A stretch of DNA of 64,000 nt from Serinus canaria (taxonomy: Eukaryota; Chordata; Aves; Passeriformes; Fringillidae), in the NCBI RefSeq assembly GCF_022539315.1, contig NC_066313.1:27193059-27257058 (forward strand), in the 5' to 3' direction. The notes beneath the pieces are model-generated. The model worked only from the letters and a program-made list of their open reading frames with translations. It was not told where the DNA came from and searched no databases. The translations under genes and the position numbers were made by a program. This document shows, piece by piece, positions 25,006 through 38,383 of this stretch (its first letter is position 1; the number at the start of each line of letters is the position of its first letter).

Positions 25006-26250
25006 ATAGAATCATACTCACAGAATACTTAGGTTGGATGGCACCTTTAAGGATCCTCTGGTCCATGGGGAGGAATACCTTTCACTAAATTATGTTGCTC
25101 AGTGTGCCATCCAACATTGTCTTGAATACTTCCAAGAAAAGGGCATCCACAGCTTCTCTTGGCAACATATTCCAGTGTGTCACCTCCTCACAGTAAAGAA
25201 TTTCTTACTAATATCTAATCAAAACCTGCCCTCTTTCAGTTTAAAGCCATTACACCTTGTGCCATCACTGCATGTCTTTTTAAAAAGTCCTTCTTCAACT
25301 TTTTTGTAGTGCCCTGGAAAGTGCTGTAATGTCTCCCCAAAGCTGCCTCTTCTCCAGGCTGAACAGCCCCAGCTGTCTTGGCTTATTTTCATGGTGGAGG
25401 TGCTCCAAGTCTCTGACCATCTTCATGGCCTTCTTTGGACCCTCTCCAAAGGTACATGTCCTTCTTATGCTGGGGGTCCCAGAGCTGGATGTAGCACTCC
25501 ACTCCAGGTGGGGTTTCACCAGAATGGAACAGAGGGGCAGAATCTCCCTTGCCCTGCTGGCCATGCTGCTTGTCCTCACTGCCAACTCACATTGAGCTTC
25601 TTGTCAGCCAAACCCCCAAGTCCTTCCCTGCATGGCTGCTCTCAGTCCATTTTTTGCCCAGCCTGTGTTTGTGCTTGGAATTGTCCCAGCTCACAGGCTG
25701 ATGTTGCACTTGGTCTTGTTGAACTTCCTGAGGTTCATATAGGGTCACCACTCCAGCCTAGCAAGACCCTTCTGGATGGCATCCCTTCCCTCCAGCACCT
25801 TGACAGCACCACAGATCTGGTGTTATCAGCAAACTGACTGAGGGTGCCCACAACCCCAGTGTCCAACAAAGATGTTAAACACACCAGTCCCACTACCAGC
25901 CCCTGAAGAACGCTGTCATCACTGGTCTCTATTTGGACATTGAGTCATTGATCCCAACTCTTTGAGTGTGACCATTCAGCCAGATTCTTATCCATCCACC
26001 ATGGATGGATGGATGGTGGATGGATGGATGGATGGATGGATGGATGGATGGATGGATGGATGGATGGATGGATGGATGGATGGATGGATGGATGGATGGA
26101 TGGAGCAGCCCATCCACCAAATTCATGTCTCTCCAGTTTAGAGATAAGGATGTCATGCTGTACAGCTTCAAAAGCTTTCCATAAGCAAAGTAGATAATGC
26201 CAAACACTCTTCCCCTATCCACTAATGCTGCAACCCTGTTGTAGACATAT
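25006..26250 (-). mobile_element. CR1 LINE (antisense), about 1.1 kb plus internal microsatellite
   Basis: Runs from the tail (ATAGAATCATACTCACAGAA) through AGGTTGGATGGCACCTTTAA, CTTCTCCAGGCTGAACAGCC, CCCAGAGCTGGATGTAGCAC and CACAGATCTGGTGTTATCAG, to CTCTCCAGTTTAGAGATAAGG and CTTCCCCTATCCACTAATGC. This is the CR1 3' UTR and the C-terminal half of the reverse transcriptase read backwards. Stops and indels break the frame. A (TGGA)n array interrupts it at 26001-26104. Confidence 0.88.
26001..26104. repeat. (TGGA)n microsatellite inside CR1
   Basis: About 25 TGGA units after the CR1-derived TCCATCCACC, with one interruption (GGTGGA) near 26016. It creates false repetitive Met-Asp-Gly-Trp and Ser-Ile-His-Pro peptides on the two strands. 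Confidence 0.95.
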
Positions 26251-26849
26251 TTTTATTGATGCAGACATATTTTTGTTTATATAGACATATTTATTTATAA
26301 ACATAGCATTTTCATTTTACTCTGGAAATAGCTTACCATAAAAGGGATAACTTTAAGGCAAAAAATCTACTGCTAGTACAAGGCACGTTCACCTTTATTT
26401 AACACTGAAAGTTCCTTACCTCACAGGCCCCTGTTTCATGCTGGTCTAATAATCCATAATACACTTTCCATAGCTTGTTGAAATTAATGCATTGTATTTT
26501 CAGCAGGCAGTCTTGTGGTGTGGCAGGTGAGCCTTTCCAAACCCTTGAAATCCCTTTTTTTTAAATGAGAAAAGTAGGAAAGCAGCACTCCTTGCAGAGC
26601 CTGGGGAGTTGCAGGGTGGGGCACACCAGATGGGATCCAGGTAGGACCCTCCCTACCCTGGGTACCCACTGGTACAGCCATTTGGCTGGAGATGGTTCTG
26701 CTTCTCTAGTGCTGCTTGCTTTAATGTCTCCTGATGTTACCTGGAACTTCCATCCAGATTTTTTGTACTTGTCAGTTCTTCTTCATCCAGTCATGTCTGG
26801 ATCCCTTGGAAAACTTGCTTAGGTCAAGCCTGAAAATAGCAGGAGTTCA
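26251..26849. other. Non-coding stretch, nothing recognised
   Basis: AT-rich at first, with a short ATAGACATATTT-type direct repeat at 26243-26292. No gene signal. Confidence 0.45.
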
Positions 26850-26859
26850 GCAGAGTCTG

Positions 26860-26932
26860 AACATTTGGGGGTTGGAGCTGGATGATTTTTAAGATCCCTT
26901 TCAACTCAAACCATTCTGTAATTCTATAAGCC
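26860..26932 (+). mobile_element. CR1 tail (sense)
   Basis: GGGGTTGGAGCTGGATGATT, then GATCCCTTTCAACTCAAACC and ATTCTGTAATTCTAT, the sense 3' end of CR1. Confidence 0.8.
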
Positions 26933-28739
26933 AGGGTGGGGAAAAGAGGTCCTTCAGGGTTGCTTGAGCTCTGCTGCCATCCTCTGGAGAGGGACAAGGT
27001 GCAGCTCTAGTGAGCTGACCCTAAATGGGCTTCTTCTGTATGGTTGGGTGAGTTTGCTGCTAGTACAAAACTTGGCCTTAATTTGGGCCATGAGGAGGGA
27101 GAGGGACACTACAGTATGGTGGCTCTGACTGGAAAGATGTGGGCAAAAAAGCTGGGACCAGTGTGCCTGAGGAGCTGGTTGCCATCATGCAACAGCCTTG
27201 TGCCTTTGGCCCTGGGGCAGCAGTGCCAGCAGCAAGAGGGTTTTAGAGAAAGAGGAAAGACTTTACAACTAGAAACTCCTTTTACTCATAATCCTTGCAA
27301 GACAAGTTAAAATGCAAACCAAACACATCAAGAATATAGTTATATACATGGCTGATGTAATAAATCCTTAGCTGGATTATTGCTTGCAGAATACAGTGGC
27401 CATTATGAGATGGTTGTGGTCACTATAGCCTGAAAACTGCTTCCTAGAAAAAGAAATAATAGCAATCACTAACATCATGGTTTTAGTGGTTTTTTTTTTT
27501 TTTTACTATGCTCCTGGATAGCCTAAAAAGAACAGAAAGGAGAGGGAATGGTAGGGTGTTTACCAGTTGGATTTTTTTTAATCCATCCTTGCAGTATTTG
27601 AAGAAAATTGCTATACTTGCCTGGAATTTAATCAGAACACTCGATTGCACTGTCATTACAATTAACAAGTTGTCAGGGACTGAGACTAAGAAAAGATGAC
27701 ATGGTCTGAACTTCAATCTACCAATGGACAGGGCTCTCACCTGACAGTGAATGAATATGACAGGAATGTAAAGGACTGGTGATGGAAATAGCTCCCAGTC
27801 AAACTGGGAAGGGAAGCACGTTAAGATACCCTCTGTGTGAGAGGCCAGAGCTGTAAGCACAAGTAAGTGTTCCTGTATTTTTTATCAGTTGTTCAGGGAT
27901 ATCCATGTCATCGAGTGGGTGGTGCATTGTTCAGAAATTCTGCTTCAAGTGGGACTATCCTCAACACCACATCAGGTCACTGTGACTTTATCTGGCCAAG
28001 TGCTGAAAATATTGATGAAGAAGTCACCATCTCACACCTGGTCTGATGCTGCATTGACTCCTACTGAAAAAGTTCCTCTCAATGCCATGTCCAAACCTCC
28101 TAAATCACAGCTTGTGTCAAGACAGTTATAAAGATGGATGAAGATGTGCAAACACCAAAAGGGTGAGATTGCTGAGAGACACAGTATTTACTGAGATTAT
28201 GGTGAGCACAGTTGGTAGAAGCCTGTGTGTAAACACTGACTTTGTGTCAGTGGATCGTCCACATCCCAGTAATGCATTATTTTAATTAAGGACTTCCTAC
28301 AGTAATAATGACAAAGTAGCTTTTTGGCTCCCCCTAAGAGAGGTACAAAGTGAAAAAAAGATAACTACTTCAGTAGCTCAGGGAGACAGGTGTCCCCTGA
28401 GTTTTTTCATGTTCCTTAACTGATGTAACTGTGCTCTAAACACAAGGGGATGAGATCAGGAAAGTTAAGGCACAGCTGGAACTTAATTTAGAAAGAACAA
28501 TAATAAAGTACATTTCATAAGTACATTGACGAGGAAAGAAAGATTAAACAAAATGTCATATCCCACCCCCCACCCCAATAAATAAGACAGGACAAATTGT
28601 GACAACTGATATGGAGAAGGCTGAGGCACTCAACAATTTTTTTTTTTTTGTGCCTCAGGTCCCTCTTCCCACATCTCCAAAGCCTCTGAAACTCAACTGG
28701 GGGGAATGAAGTCTCTCCCATCATCAGAAAAGTTCAGGG
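26933..28739. other. Non-coding stretch, nothing recognised
   Basis: Contains a poly-T run at 27488-27504 and another at 28637-28650. No exon or repeat identified. Confidence 0.45.
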
Positions 28740-29412
28740 TAACGACCAACTGAGGAACCTGAAAATGGCATGGCTGAGAAGGAGTTGGGAATACTGGTGG
28801 ATGAAAGGCTGGTCATGAGTTGACAATGGGCACTTGCAGGCCAGAAAGCCAACTGTGTCCTGGGCTGCATCCAAAGCAGTGTGGCCAGCAGGTCATGGAG
28901 GTGACTCTACCCCTCCACTTGGCTCAAGAGACACTCCACATGGAGTTCTGTGTCCAGCTCTGGAGTCCAGCACAGGAAAAATACAGACCTGTTGCAATGA
29001 GTCCAGAGGAAGGCCACAAAAATGGTTAGAAGTTTGAAACACTTCTACTATGAAGAAAATCTGAGGGACTTATGGTGGTTCTGCCTGGAGGAATGAAGAT
29101 TCTGGAGAAATCTTATTGGGACCTTCCAATATATAAAAAGGGTTTATAAGAAAGAAAGAGACATTTTTACCATGACTTGTAGAGTCAGGACAAGGGACAG
29201 TGATTTTATTCAGAAAGATAATACATTTAGATGGGATTTATGAAGACAGAAGATATCTTTTACAATGGAGATAGTGAAGCATGGGACCATGTTGCCCAGA
29301 AAAGTTGTGGATGCCTCATCCCTGGAAGTGCTCATCCCATGCTGGACAGAGCTTTGGGCAACCTGCTCTAGAGGAAGATGTCCCAGCCTATGGCAGAGGG
29401 TTGGAACTAGCC
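28740..29412 (+). mobile_element. CR1 LINE fragment (sense)
   Basis: GAGTTGGGAATACTGGTGGA, then CTGTGTCCTGGGCTGCATCC, AGTGTGGCCAGCAGGTCATG, AGTTCTGTGTCCAGCTCTGG, AATGAGTCCAGAGGAAGGCC and CCTATGGCAGAGGGTTGGAAC follow the CR1 reverse-transcriptase C-terminus and start of the 3' UTR. The frame is broken. Confidence 0.85.
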
Positions 29413-31720
29413 TCCCCCCCAGCCTCAGCCACCCTCAGCCACCCCACAGCTGACACCAGCAGCACTCCCACAAAACAAGGAGAGACAGCCAAGTTCTTCA
29501 TCTGAATGCAATGTAATTACAGCACTGCAGGGACATCAAGGACAGTGTATGTGTATTCTGCTGTGGTGGCTGAGATACTTACCAGTTCTATTGCCATCCT
29601 CAGCTTGTCTTTAAGTTTTACTGGGGAGAAAAAGTTGGTGTTCACAGTTTCAAGTAAGATATTCTTTCAAAGCCATTCCTAGACTGAAGTGAATCTCAGT
29701 GTGAAAAAACTTCAGCATAACAGAGGAGACTGTAACTGGGTAGAGATGTCAATGTTGGCCTAGTTTTGTCAGTACTTCAAACATCACAGACACAGTTGAC
29801 CACAGGGAAATATTTCTGGTTTTGTCTTATCTGAATTTTCAGACTTTTGTTTTCTTCCTCGGTGTAGCGGAAAGTGCTTTTAGCCCATTTATCTGCCTGG
29901 ATACCAGCACACCATGCAGACTATTGACCTTCCACTGCAACAGGGTTGTTAAAGTTCATGTTTTTACACAGTTTTTCTCCTCTAAAAAAATACCCCATGA
30001 GACGCCTAGCAGGCTTGGTCTGCTCCCACTTTTGACTAGGGCCTAATGTTGTGGGACTATGAAAAGTCTTTATTACCAGTGACTTCACTATTTTCAGGGT
30101 GGCCTTGTGCCCTTATTACTTTCCTGACACGTGCAACTGATTGAAAATTGGAACTAATTTTCCATCTTGCATTCCACCTGCCATACAAGCATTTCCATTG
30201 CTCCACAGTCCTCAATTTTTGTGCACAAAGTGGATATTATTAAGTCTAATATGAATGTCTGGAAAGAAAAATCTGTAGGAAGGTTGTTGTCTGGGAAAGC
30301 AACTGTGCTTCTGGGAATAGTCATAGAGCTTCCAAAATAAGATTGGTGGTTTCTCCAAGCCATAGTAGTGATTTGAGGAAAATATGGGTATTTTTTCTCC
30401 ATCTTGGGTAAAAGCTGGGTAAAGCCTTAATTTGGAGCATCTTGAAAAAATGTTTCATTCTCAGGCACAACAATATACATTACTTAATTCCAATTAAGTT
30501 GTTCTTCTGATTTCAGTGTCCAGGGGTAGTGTTGAGAAACACATATCAAGATTCCTATCTCAGCGACCTAACTTATGCAACATTAATATTGTTCCAAATT
30601 ATGAGCAGCAAAAGGCTCCTCTTTGTCATCAAAGCCTAGAACAAATAAAATCAGTTTTTAAGAACATGCAAATATTGAAGATTTTCATCAGATATTTCCA
30701 GCTGGCATTTAAAACATTGATGAATTTTCGTATCTGCAGCACATTTGAACTGTCTGCTCTGGTACTCTGAAGATGTAACCTCTGTGAAGCTGCTCTCTTA
30801 CTATGCTGCGCTAAGAGGCTGTTTCCAACATTCTCTTGATGCGCTGGTCTTGTTTTTCCTCCTTCCTATCCTGTTTCCCTTTGCCTCCCTACTTCCAGTC
30901 CCAAATACCAGAGGTTTATTACAGCTCCATTAAACCAACAAGTAATGGTCAGTAGCTGTAAGTCACATCTCAGGGGATTTTGGTTCGAAATTCAGAAAAC
31001 TTCACCAACAGGCAGCCCAGCAGTGGAAATGAATGCAGAGGGGTGAAGGAACCTCCAGCCTTGGAGGCTCCCAGGACTCTGTAAGAAAAATCCATCATGA
31101 TGGGATGCAGTATTAGTGATACTCCAGCTCTGAGCAGGAGGCTGGGTGTTCCAGGCTGGTTTATTATGTTTCTGTGACTCAGTGAAGACCTTTTGTAGCA
31201 CTGGCGAATGTTACGGAATCACATCCACTTGATGCAGTTTCATTACATTTCCCATTCATCAGCCTGAAAGAACTGCTGAGTACTTAGCTTGGTTTGTTGC
31301 TCAGGCTGTCACAGGGTCTTCAGCCTGTGTTCCCTAATCAGGGAAAATTAGGTTTTGCTAATAAAAGAAAGTTGCTAAAACCGAATATGGAGGAAGCTCT
31401 TCTCAGTGTCTGAATATAAAGGAAAATGCATAAATATGCAGATCAGCTAACATGTGCTCTAACAAGCAGCTTATTTCAGAATAAAAGCCTTTGCACCAAA
31501 TAGATCCATGAGACTGGAAATCATTAGGAGCACCAGAGGTATCAGGCTTTAGATCAGCCATCGAAGACCTAGATCTGTTGCGCTGGTCAACCAACATGTA
31601 AATATGAGTGTGGTCTCTTCATAACTCTAGCTGTGCCCACAGTTTCCCAGCCCAGGGCAGGTTTCAGGACTCTGACAGCTCAAGGGCATTTGCCAGCAGT
31701 AAAACACAAGATACTGCACT
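29413..31720. other. Non-coding stretch; 40-bp shared segment at 29432-29471
   Basis: No gene recognised. 29432-29471 is nearly identical to 17489-17528 and may be part of an unclassified dispersed repeat. Confidence 0.45.
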
Positions 31721-31870
31721 AGAATAGAATAGAATAGAATAGAATAGAATAGAATAGAATAGAATAGAATAGAATAGAATAGAATAGAATAGAATAGAAT
31801 AGAATAGAATAGAATAGAATAGAATAGAATAGAATAGAATAGAATAGAATAGAATAGAATAGAATAGAAT
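31721..31870. repeat. (AGAAT)30 microsatellite
   Basis: 150 bp of perfect AGAAT pentamers, directly followed by a CR1 tail. In one minus-strand frame it gives a false Phe-Tyr-Ser-Ile-Leu peptide. Confidence 0.97.
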
Positions 31871-31930
31871 ATTCTGAGTTGGAAGGGACCTCACAAGGAG
31901 AAAGTGCAATTCCTGGGATTTCCAGAGACC
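31871..31930 (-). mobile_element. CR1 tail fragment (antisense)
   Basis: ATTCTGAGTTGGAAGGGACC directly after the pentamer array is the antisense CR1 3' end; the element fades within about 60 bp. Confidence 0.7.
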
Positions 31931-34900
31931 TCAGCCAAGCATGAGTCCTCTCTTACTGCCACATCTTCACTGAGACACACAGAAGTGGATAAGAGCCTAA
32001 GCTTTTTGTCCTTTGTGACCTACTGTCCTCTTCTTTCTCCTGTTCCTCCAAGCAGCTTGTTATTCTGTTGGGCCATGTGGTGTCTCCTTTCAGATTAGGG
32101 CTGTGATCATCCAAGAAGCACAATGAAAAAATTAAATATATGACATATCTATGGACAGGGATCCCTGCAGGCTTAGTCTCTCCCCTATCTCAAGCAGGTT
32201 CTCATTCAGAAAAGCTGTTTAAAGTCTTTCTCTCTTGCATCCACTTGCCTTGAAACTATTTCCTGTAATTCTGTGTTCCTGGATATCTGGACTAGTAACA
32301 TTTTACTGCATCTCATGCTGTATTCTGCAGTGGTGATGCAATGCTGGGCTTTGTACCAAGAATATTTTGCTGAATTCTCACTGAGTTGTTTCAGCGTTTG
32401 CTCTTATGTTATGTAAGAATTTAGAGATGCTGTGAACACAAGAAAAAAATAATAGAAGTGGATAATATGTACATCATTGTGTGAGACAGTAAGTGGAAAT
32501 GATGCTAAAGAGTGCTGAAGGCAACAGCTGGATGGCTCTTTGACTGAGCACCTGCTACCCTGCCATCCAGTCCAGCAAGTCGCTGTATATATGTTTTCTA
32601 AAACATAGATTCTTTCCACAATTAGGGACAGATTGCTCTTTTCTTTCACCTCCACTGACTTTCTTGAAACACAGCTTGAAACAAACTTGAGAGTTCAGTG
32701 CTAGAATGGGTCCTACATCCCATCTGCAGTCTCTGACCACACATACTGACTGTCTACTACAGTTCTTCTGTCTAAACAAGCTCCAGTTCACCTGGAGTTT
32801 GTATATTCAGTCTGGGATGCTGGTTTCCAGAGTTTCTTTTCTGAAATAAGCTTCTTCAGAAAAGCATGTTGGCCTAATAGTTATCTACCTCACTACTGAA
32901 AATGAGCTTCGGGCTTCTAAGTGACACAGATGACAAATGTTATTCTAGATGACCAAACATGAGATGGGAGGAGGAGGATGAAATGAGTAGTAGCTGAGTA
33001 CACTGGGGATGAAGTGTGTGAAGCATCAGCTTGGGATGGTGTCTCCTGTGGAGAACTTCATGAGACAATGAGTTTTTCTGGCTTTTCTCCCAATGGCTGT
33101 AGTTGCATCAGAACAAATTAAGCAAAAACAAATGATGTCCCCAGGTGGAGTGTCTCAGTCACTGCCACCCCAAGGAAGAGCTCAGGTGAGACAATGCCTC
33201 ATTTACCACTGCAAAGGGAACAATAAATACATGATTTTTGGAAGTCATCACCAGTGATTCTCAGCAAGGCCCCAGAGTGCTGTCATCCCTGCCCCAAGAA
33301 GGGCTGAACACTGCTGAGCTCCTTCAGAGACGGTGAGAGTTGCAGCTACTCTGTTTCTTTCCAGATGAGCAGGCTGAAGGTAGTTAAACCCTAAACTTTT
33401 AATTATATCCACAGAGACATCCACAAAGTTGTCCAAATAAATCTGAAAATAACTTCAGATACAAGACAAAAACTTAGACCTGTCTTCAGAATATCAGTCT
33501 TTCTTACTACCTTCGCCTTCTTTCTTGTCTTAACTACAAGAGTTCTTGTTAATCTGTTCCAGGGCCTGTAGCCCTCATTTTCAGCCTGTCTTTTTAATTT
33601 TCACTTGCTCTTCTCAGGTAAAATCTTTTCATCTTTTTATTCATGGATTCCTATTTTAGATTTGTCCTTTCTCTCTCTAGTCCTAAATGAGTTTTCTTCT
33701 ATTAACTCCATTTTATTCCAAATGGGAAAACCTTGCATGTTTATGATACTACTAACTGATCTGTGCAAACTTTTTTTTAGCAGAGACACAGGACAATGCC
33801 TTTGGCTGGGTTAGATTATGAGTAAGTACAACGAGGTGAAAGAAATGCCCCACCCTTAACAAATCATGAGGAGTAGTTAGCTGCCAGGTTGCCTGCCCTT
33901 TTTTTTGCAAAACTCTGTTTTGGTTGGTTTATGGTTCAGCATCTTTCCCAGACTGAGTTCCCAGGCACGGTTTATCAAGCCAAACAACCCGAGGAGAGCA
34001 GCGTGATGATTTTTCTCACCAAGGCAAATTGATGCCAGCCATCCTGCTGTTACCACCCCAGCCAGTTTCAGTTCCCAGTTTGGGAACTGAACATTGTGGG
34101 AATAAGGATACACTGCTCCTCCTAAAGGCTATGCCCTGTTGTTTCAGTGTCTTGCCTCTGTGGGAGACAACATTTCTTGACCCTTGTTTACCACAGAATA
34201 GGGATCCCATACCTGTTAAAAAGTCTCTGTCAAGATGGTGTCATTTTCAGCCCTTGGCCCTGCTATGTTATGGTCATAATCAGCTGTACTGGAGTAAAAA
34301 ATGCACTTTCTCAAAAGATACTGGCATTTATTTTTATATTGCCACTCTTAACATTTTCATTTGAACGAATCTTACACTTCATCAACCACCAAAACCAATT
34401 TAAGCAATCCACCTTAAAACTGCCTTAAGTTCTCTAATCAGATAAGTCACTGTGACGTTTCTGAATAACACAGTAGCTTCTGCTACTGAACATTCCTGCA
34501 GCAGAACATCAGTGCAGCTACGACAGCCAAAATCTTTGCTTCCTACAGGGCTAAGATACCTCCAGAGGATCAATATCGGCGCGCTTTTGCATGCAAAGAT
34601 CTGCAATCTTTCTTATCCTCTTTATTCTCTTTTACCACTGGCTAGGTAGCTCGTGTTGCTTGAACATTGCCTTCAGCCAGCTGCAGAGCTTTGTGTCCTC
34701 AGGGCTGAGAGCGCCATTTCCCTGGCCATTGCTGGGACTGGCTGTCCCTCTCCCCCAGTTTTCCTGGTACCTTTCTCAGTTGTTCCCATTTTGCCCAGAT
34801 TGCTCCACATTACACTGAGCTTCCCAGTTTCTCTTGCCTTCTTTGGAGAAGGCAGGCGATTCACGGGTGTGGAGAGGCAAGCCCAGTACTGGCCCTTTTT

Positions 34901-37900
34901 CTGAAGACCAAGGGGAATATCCTCTGAAGTATGTTGCAATTGCTGATAGAAGCTGATACGATGTGATTCACTAACCGTAGCTGGATTCCAAGAAACTCTT
35001 TATACAAATTCGGGCTAAGGCAGGCCAGTCCCAAAGCCTTGCAGGCACGTACTGAAAAAAAATCACACAGTCAAGAGTGCGGGGGAGGAGAGCAGGGCTG
35101 AACTCTGCAGCAAGGCAGAAAGTACAGCTCTGTAACATGCTGCAGACTCAAGACATGCAAACACTAATGCCAACGTGCAGCTTTTAATAATCTGTTATGA
35201 ATTTGGCTGTAAGCTGATGCAATGGAAGTGCTGGGAACCTGAAAGGTGTGGGCTAGAGGAGGAAGTACGGAGTCGCTTTGACATGCATATTCTCATCCTC
35301 TGCTGCTTGTTGTTTGTCTGGTTGCTGTGTGTTCTGGCACTGGGCTGCACTGCTCACTCCAGCTAGCACTCCCCTCTTGGGGAGCCGTGTTTTGGAGGTA
35401 AGGTGTGGGAGTGTGTTGAAACGTTGTGGGGAGGTGTAAGTTGCATGTTAATAAATGACGGCTTATCTGCACACACACAGACTGAAACAGTAATTTGCCT
35501 GATTTATTTCAGTGTAAGGCTGGGCACTATGGCAAAAAAAAAATTAGTGCATATAACTGCTGACTGTGTGGTATTGGTTCCTGGGTACGTGCTGACTCAC
35601 CTCGGTTCACCTCCAGTCCAGCAGGAGGAAAGGACCATCTGAAGATGAGAAAGCTGGAATAGACTTGTCAAAGTAGTTCCTAATAATTATTTTTGCATTC
35701 TTACGGAGGCAGCAGATTTTCTCCTGCAGTTTGGGTCAGACAAGAGGACAAAGTAAGAAATAGCACCAGAGCTCCTGAATTTTATTTAGTACCACAAAGA
35801 TAAGCTCTACATGAGTTAATCAGCTGGTGTCCTGAAATTCTGACAGAGTTTACTAGAGGGAGCAGTCTTACTCTGCAAAGCATTTGACTAAAATAGACTT
35901 CACTGTAAAGATTTCTTTCCATTTATAATCCGCCCAACTTGCTAGGTGTAATTAGAAAATAACCAGCACTTTGCTCCTGTTACAGCTGCAGAGACAATGT
36001 GTCACTGAGAGAGGCTTCAGGGCTACTGTTTTGTTCATCACTATACAACAGAACCTAGAATTCAAGACAGATTCAGAATTCAGTTTTGTAAACGCTCTAA
36101 AAACATTCTGTGCCCTGAATTATTTGCAGAAACTTAAACAATAAGAAGTGCAAGGAAAAGAGTTGGAAAAAAAAATTTGAAAGTTAAGGAAGTGACTCAA
36201 GAAACTAAAGGGCATAGACTCCAGCATCATAACTGTAATTCCAAGAAGTTAAATGACAGATTTAAAAATAGAGTAAAAATACTTAAATACAACTTTGCCA
36301 GTGTTCCAGATGAGGCAACATATGTGACAGACAAAGGTGCATAATCCCATATTCTTACTATTGAAGCCCAATAAGTGGTTGGTTTTTGTTGCCTCTTCCT
36401 GGCTCCTGTTTCTTGCTGTCCACTGGAAGGCCAGGTTCTTTTCCCAACACAATTAGTCCCGGACTGGATTGATGCATGAGGCATTTTTGTTCCAAAACGA
36501 CTATGCCACATAGATAAAATATGAGAGAAGATAATTTTGAAAGCATTCTTTCTTAACCAGGTCCTGTGAAAAATCTTGAGGTACCCTATTTATATGTTTC
36601 TGCCAAGCAGATCCATTTTAGCAGTCAAAAATCTTGACTTTGCTTCTCTTTTCTACTCACATAAGGCTACAGATCTCTTTTATTATCTCAGTGTAAGTGG
36701 TCAGGAATGAATGTAACAATGGCAATGAAAATAAATTGGGCTCAAATAATCTCAGTCCTACCAACTGCTGAATGGTGACTTCATCTGAGCCAGTGAGAAA
36801 TAATGGGTTGCCTGAACTGGTGAAAACTCCACACACAGATGCATTTAAAGTCTTTCTATCTGTTTTGCTTTGCCTCTAAATGTTAGTTTAGTTTAAATTT
36901 ACGTAAAGACCCACAGATTTATTTTTATTTAAGAACAGCAGCAATGCATTTTGTTACTTAAAATGTTGCCATGGCAGCTACAAAGCAGCTCCATCAATAA
37001 TCAGCTACTTTCAATGGCTTCAGTGAAGAGAACAAGAGAGGAGGGTGCTGCAGCTCTGCAATCCTCTGAAGATGCAATTATATCCTATTGCTCGATTTAC
37101 AGAAAACCTGCAACCCCCCTTTCTTGGGAGGAATGGAACTGCCTGCCCTTAGTGCAGGGAGAAGGCAGCAGGGAACAGGACAGAATACTGTGTCATATGG
37201 CATATAAAGAGCTGGGTCCTGCAGGGGAGAAGAGAGGATGGCTATGAGACGCTGAGAGAAAACGTTGGCTCTAGGGGCACCCACAGCCAGAGGAAGCCCA
37301 GACTTGGCAAGAAACAGAATCTCTGCCCAGACTGAACTGCAGACATCATCAAGAGAAAGAAGTCTCTCTTTTCTTACCTTTTAACCCAGAGAAGGTATGT
37401 TGCCACTGAAGCAAACAGCTCCAAATGAAAGGAAGGAAAAAAACCCTATTTCTTCCCCACTTCTTAGCCCTTTTGTGTTTAGTAGAATCCTCTTAAAGTC
37501 TCAGCACCTGGAGTGAGGGGAGCCCCAGCTGGTCCTCAGTGACTCAGTCCACAGCCATGTACCAACCCATTATTCCTGTTTTCAGTGAAGACCTTCTGCT
37601 TGCATAGACTGTCAAGCAGGATTTACAGCCAGGCTGCTTAGAACTGCTGTTGGGGAGATCTTGAAGCAGCAAAACATAGACATAGAAGCTAACTATGGCT
37701 TTATAACTTCTGAAAACTCTGTCCAGCAGTAGTGTTTTTACTTGCTTTTGCAGGATTGCTGCTCTCTCTGTGTTCTCTAAAGAGCTCCTTCTTGGTCTTC
37801 ACTGACTATCCCTCATTTTTTGGTCTTGGAGTTTATGGTAGTTTTTTCCTAGCTTGTTAATTTTGCTGACTTATGCTCTGAGGCAGACTGATTAAATTCC

Positions 37901-38319
37901 TAGTTTTGCACCTGAGGTAATATAATTGTGGGTATTTTCATATTTACCCAAGTCCCCAGATGTTTTGAATGCTGCTGAGATACTGAATCACAAGGAAACC
38001 TTGGGGCAAAAAAAAAAAAAAAAGGCAAAGGTCTCTAGGCTTTAAGCAGATTCACCTCCTCAATTGTAATGATTATTTTTTCTGGAGTTTTTTTTAAACA
38101 TCTTTTTCCAGGAAGATCTCATCTCCACTAATAGCTTTTCCACCAATTTCACATGCCTTCTATTAGTATTTGATGACATTTCATGGAATTTTCCAGTTTG
38201 CTTCACACTTAAATATTGCTGGGATTTTTATATAAGCAGAAGTCTTCAAGGAATCTCTGATTTAATTTCTGTTTTATGGCAAAGTGTAGAGTTGCAATCA
38301 TTCCTTGTAGTTAATACTG
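31931..38319. other. Long non-coding stretch, no gene recognised
   Basis: About 6.4 kb without a credible exon, RNA gene or classifiable repeat. One perfect short hairpin lies at 34067-34091. A hydrophobic peptide frame at 35283-35366 is followed at once by a stop and has no supporting context. Poly-A runs occur near 38010. Confidence 0.45.
34067..34091. repeat. Perfect hairpin, 11-bp arms, 3-nt loop
   Basis: TTCAGTTCCCA and TGGGAACTGAA are exact reverse complements around GTT. Confidence 0.9.
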
Positions 38320-38383
38320 ATTGATGAACATGTGAGCAATGAACCCTGTTCATTGATGAACATGTGAGCAATGAACCCTGTTC
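38320..38383. repeat. 32-bp perfect tandem duplication
   Basis: Two identical units starting ATTGATGAACATGTGAGC. Confidence 0.95.

Noticed and set aside
26009..26197. Met-Asp-Gly-Trp repeat protein and its antisense counterpart
   Set aside because: Translation of the (TGGA)n array inside CR1.
31664..31909. Phe-Tyr-Ser-Ile-Leu repeat peptide on the minus strand
   Set aside because: Translation of the AGAAT microsatellite.
35175..35366. Small hydrophobic peptide with a leucine/cysteine-rich C-terminal segment
   Set aside because: Short, no Kozak or splice context, no family match; chance is sufficient.
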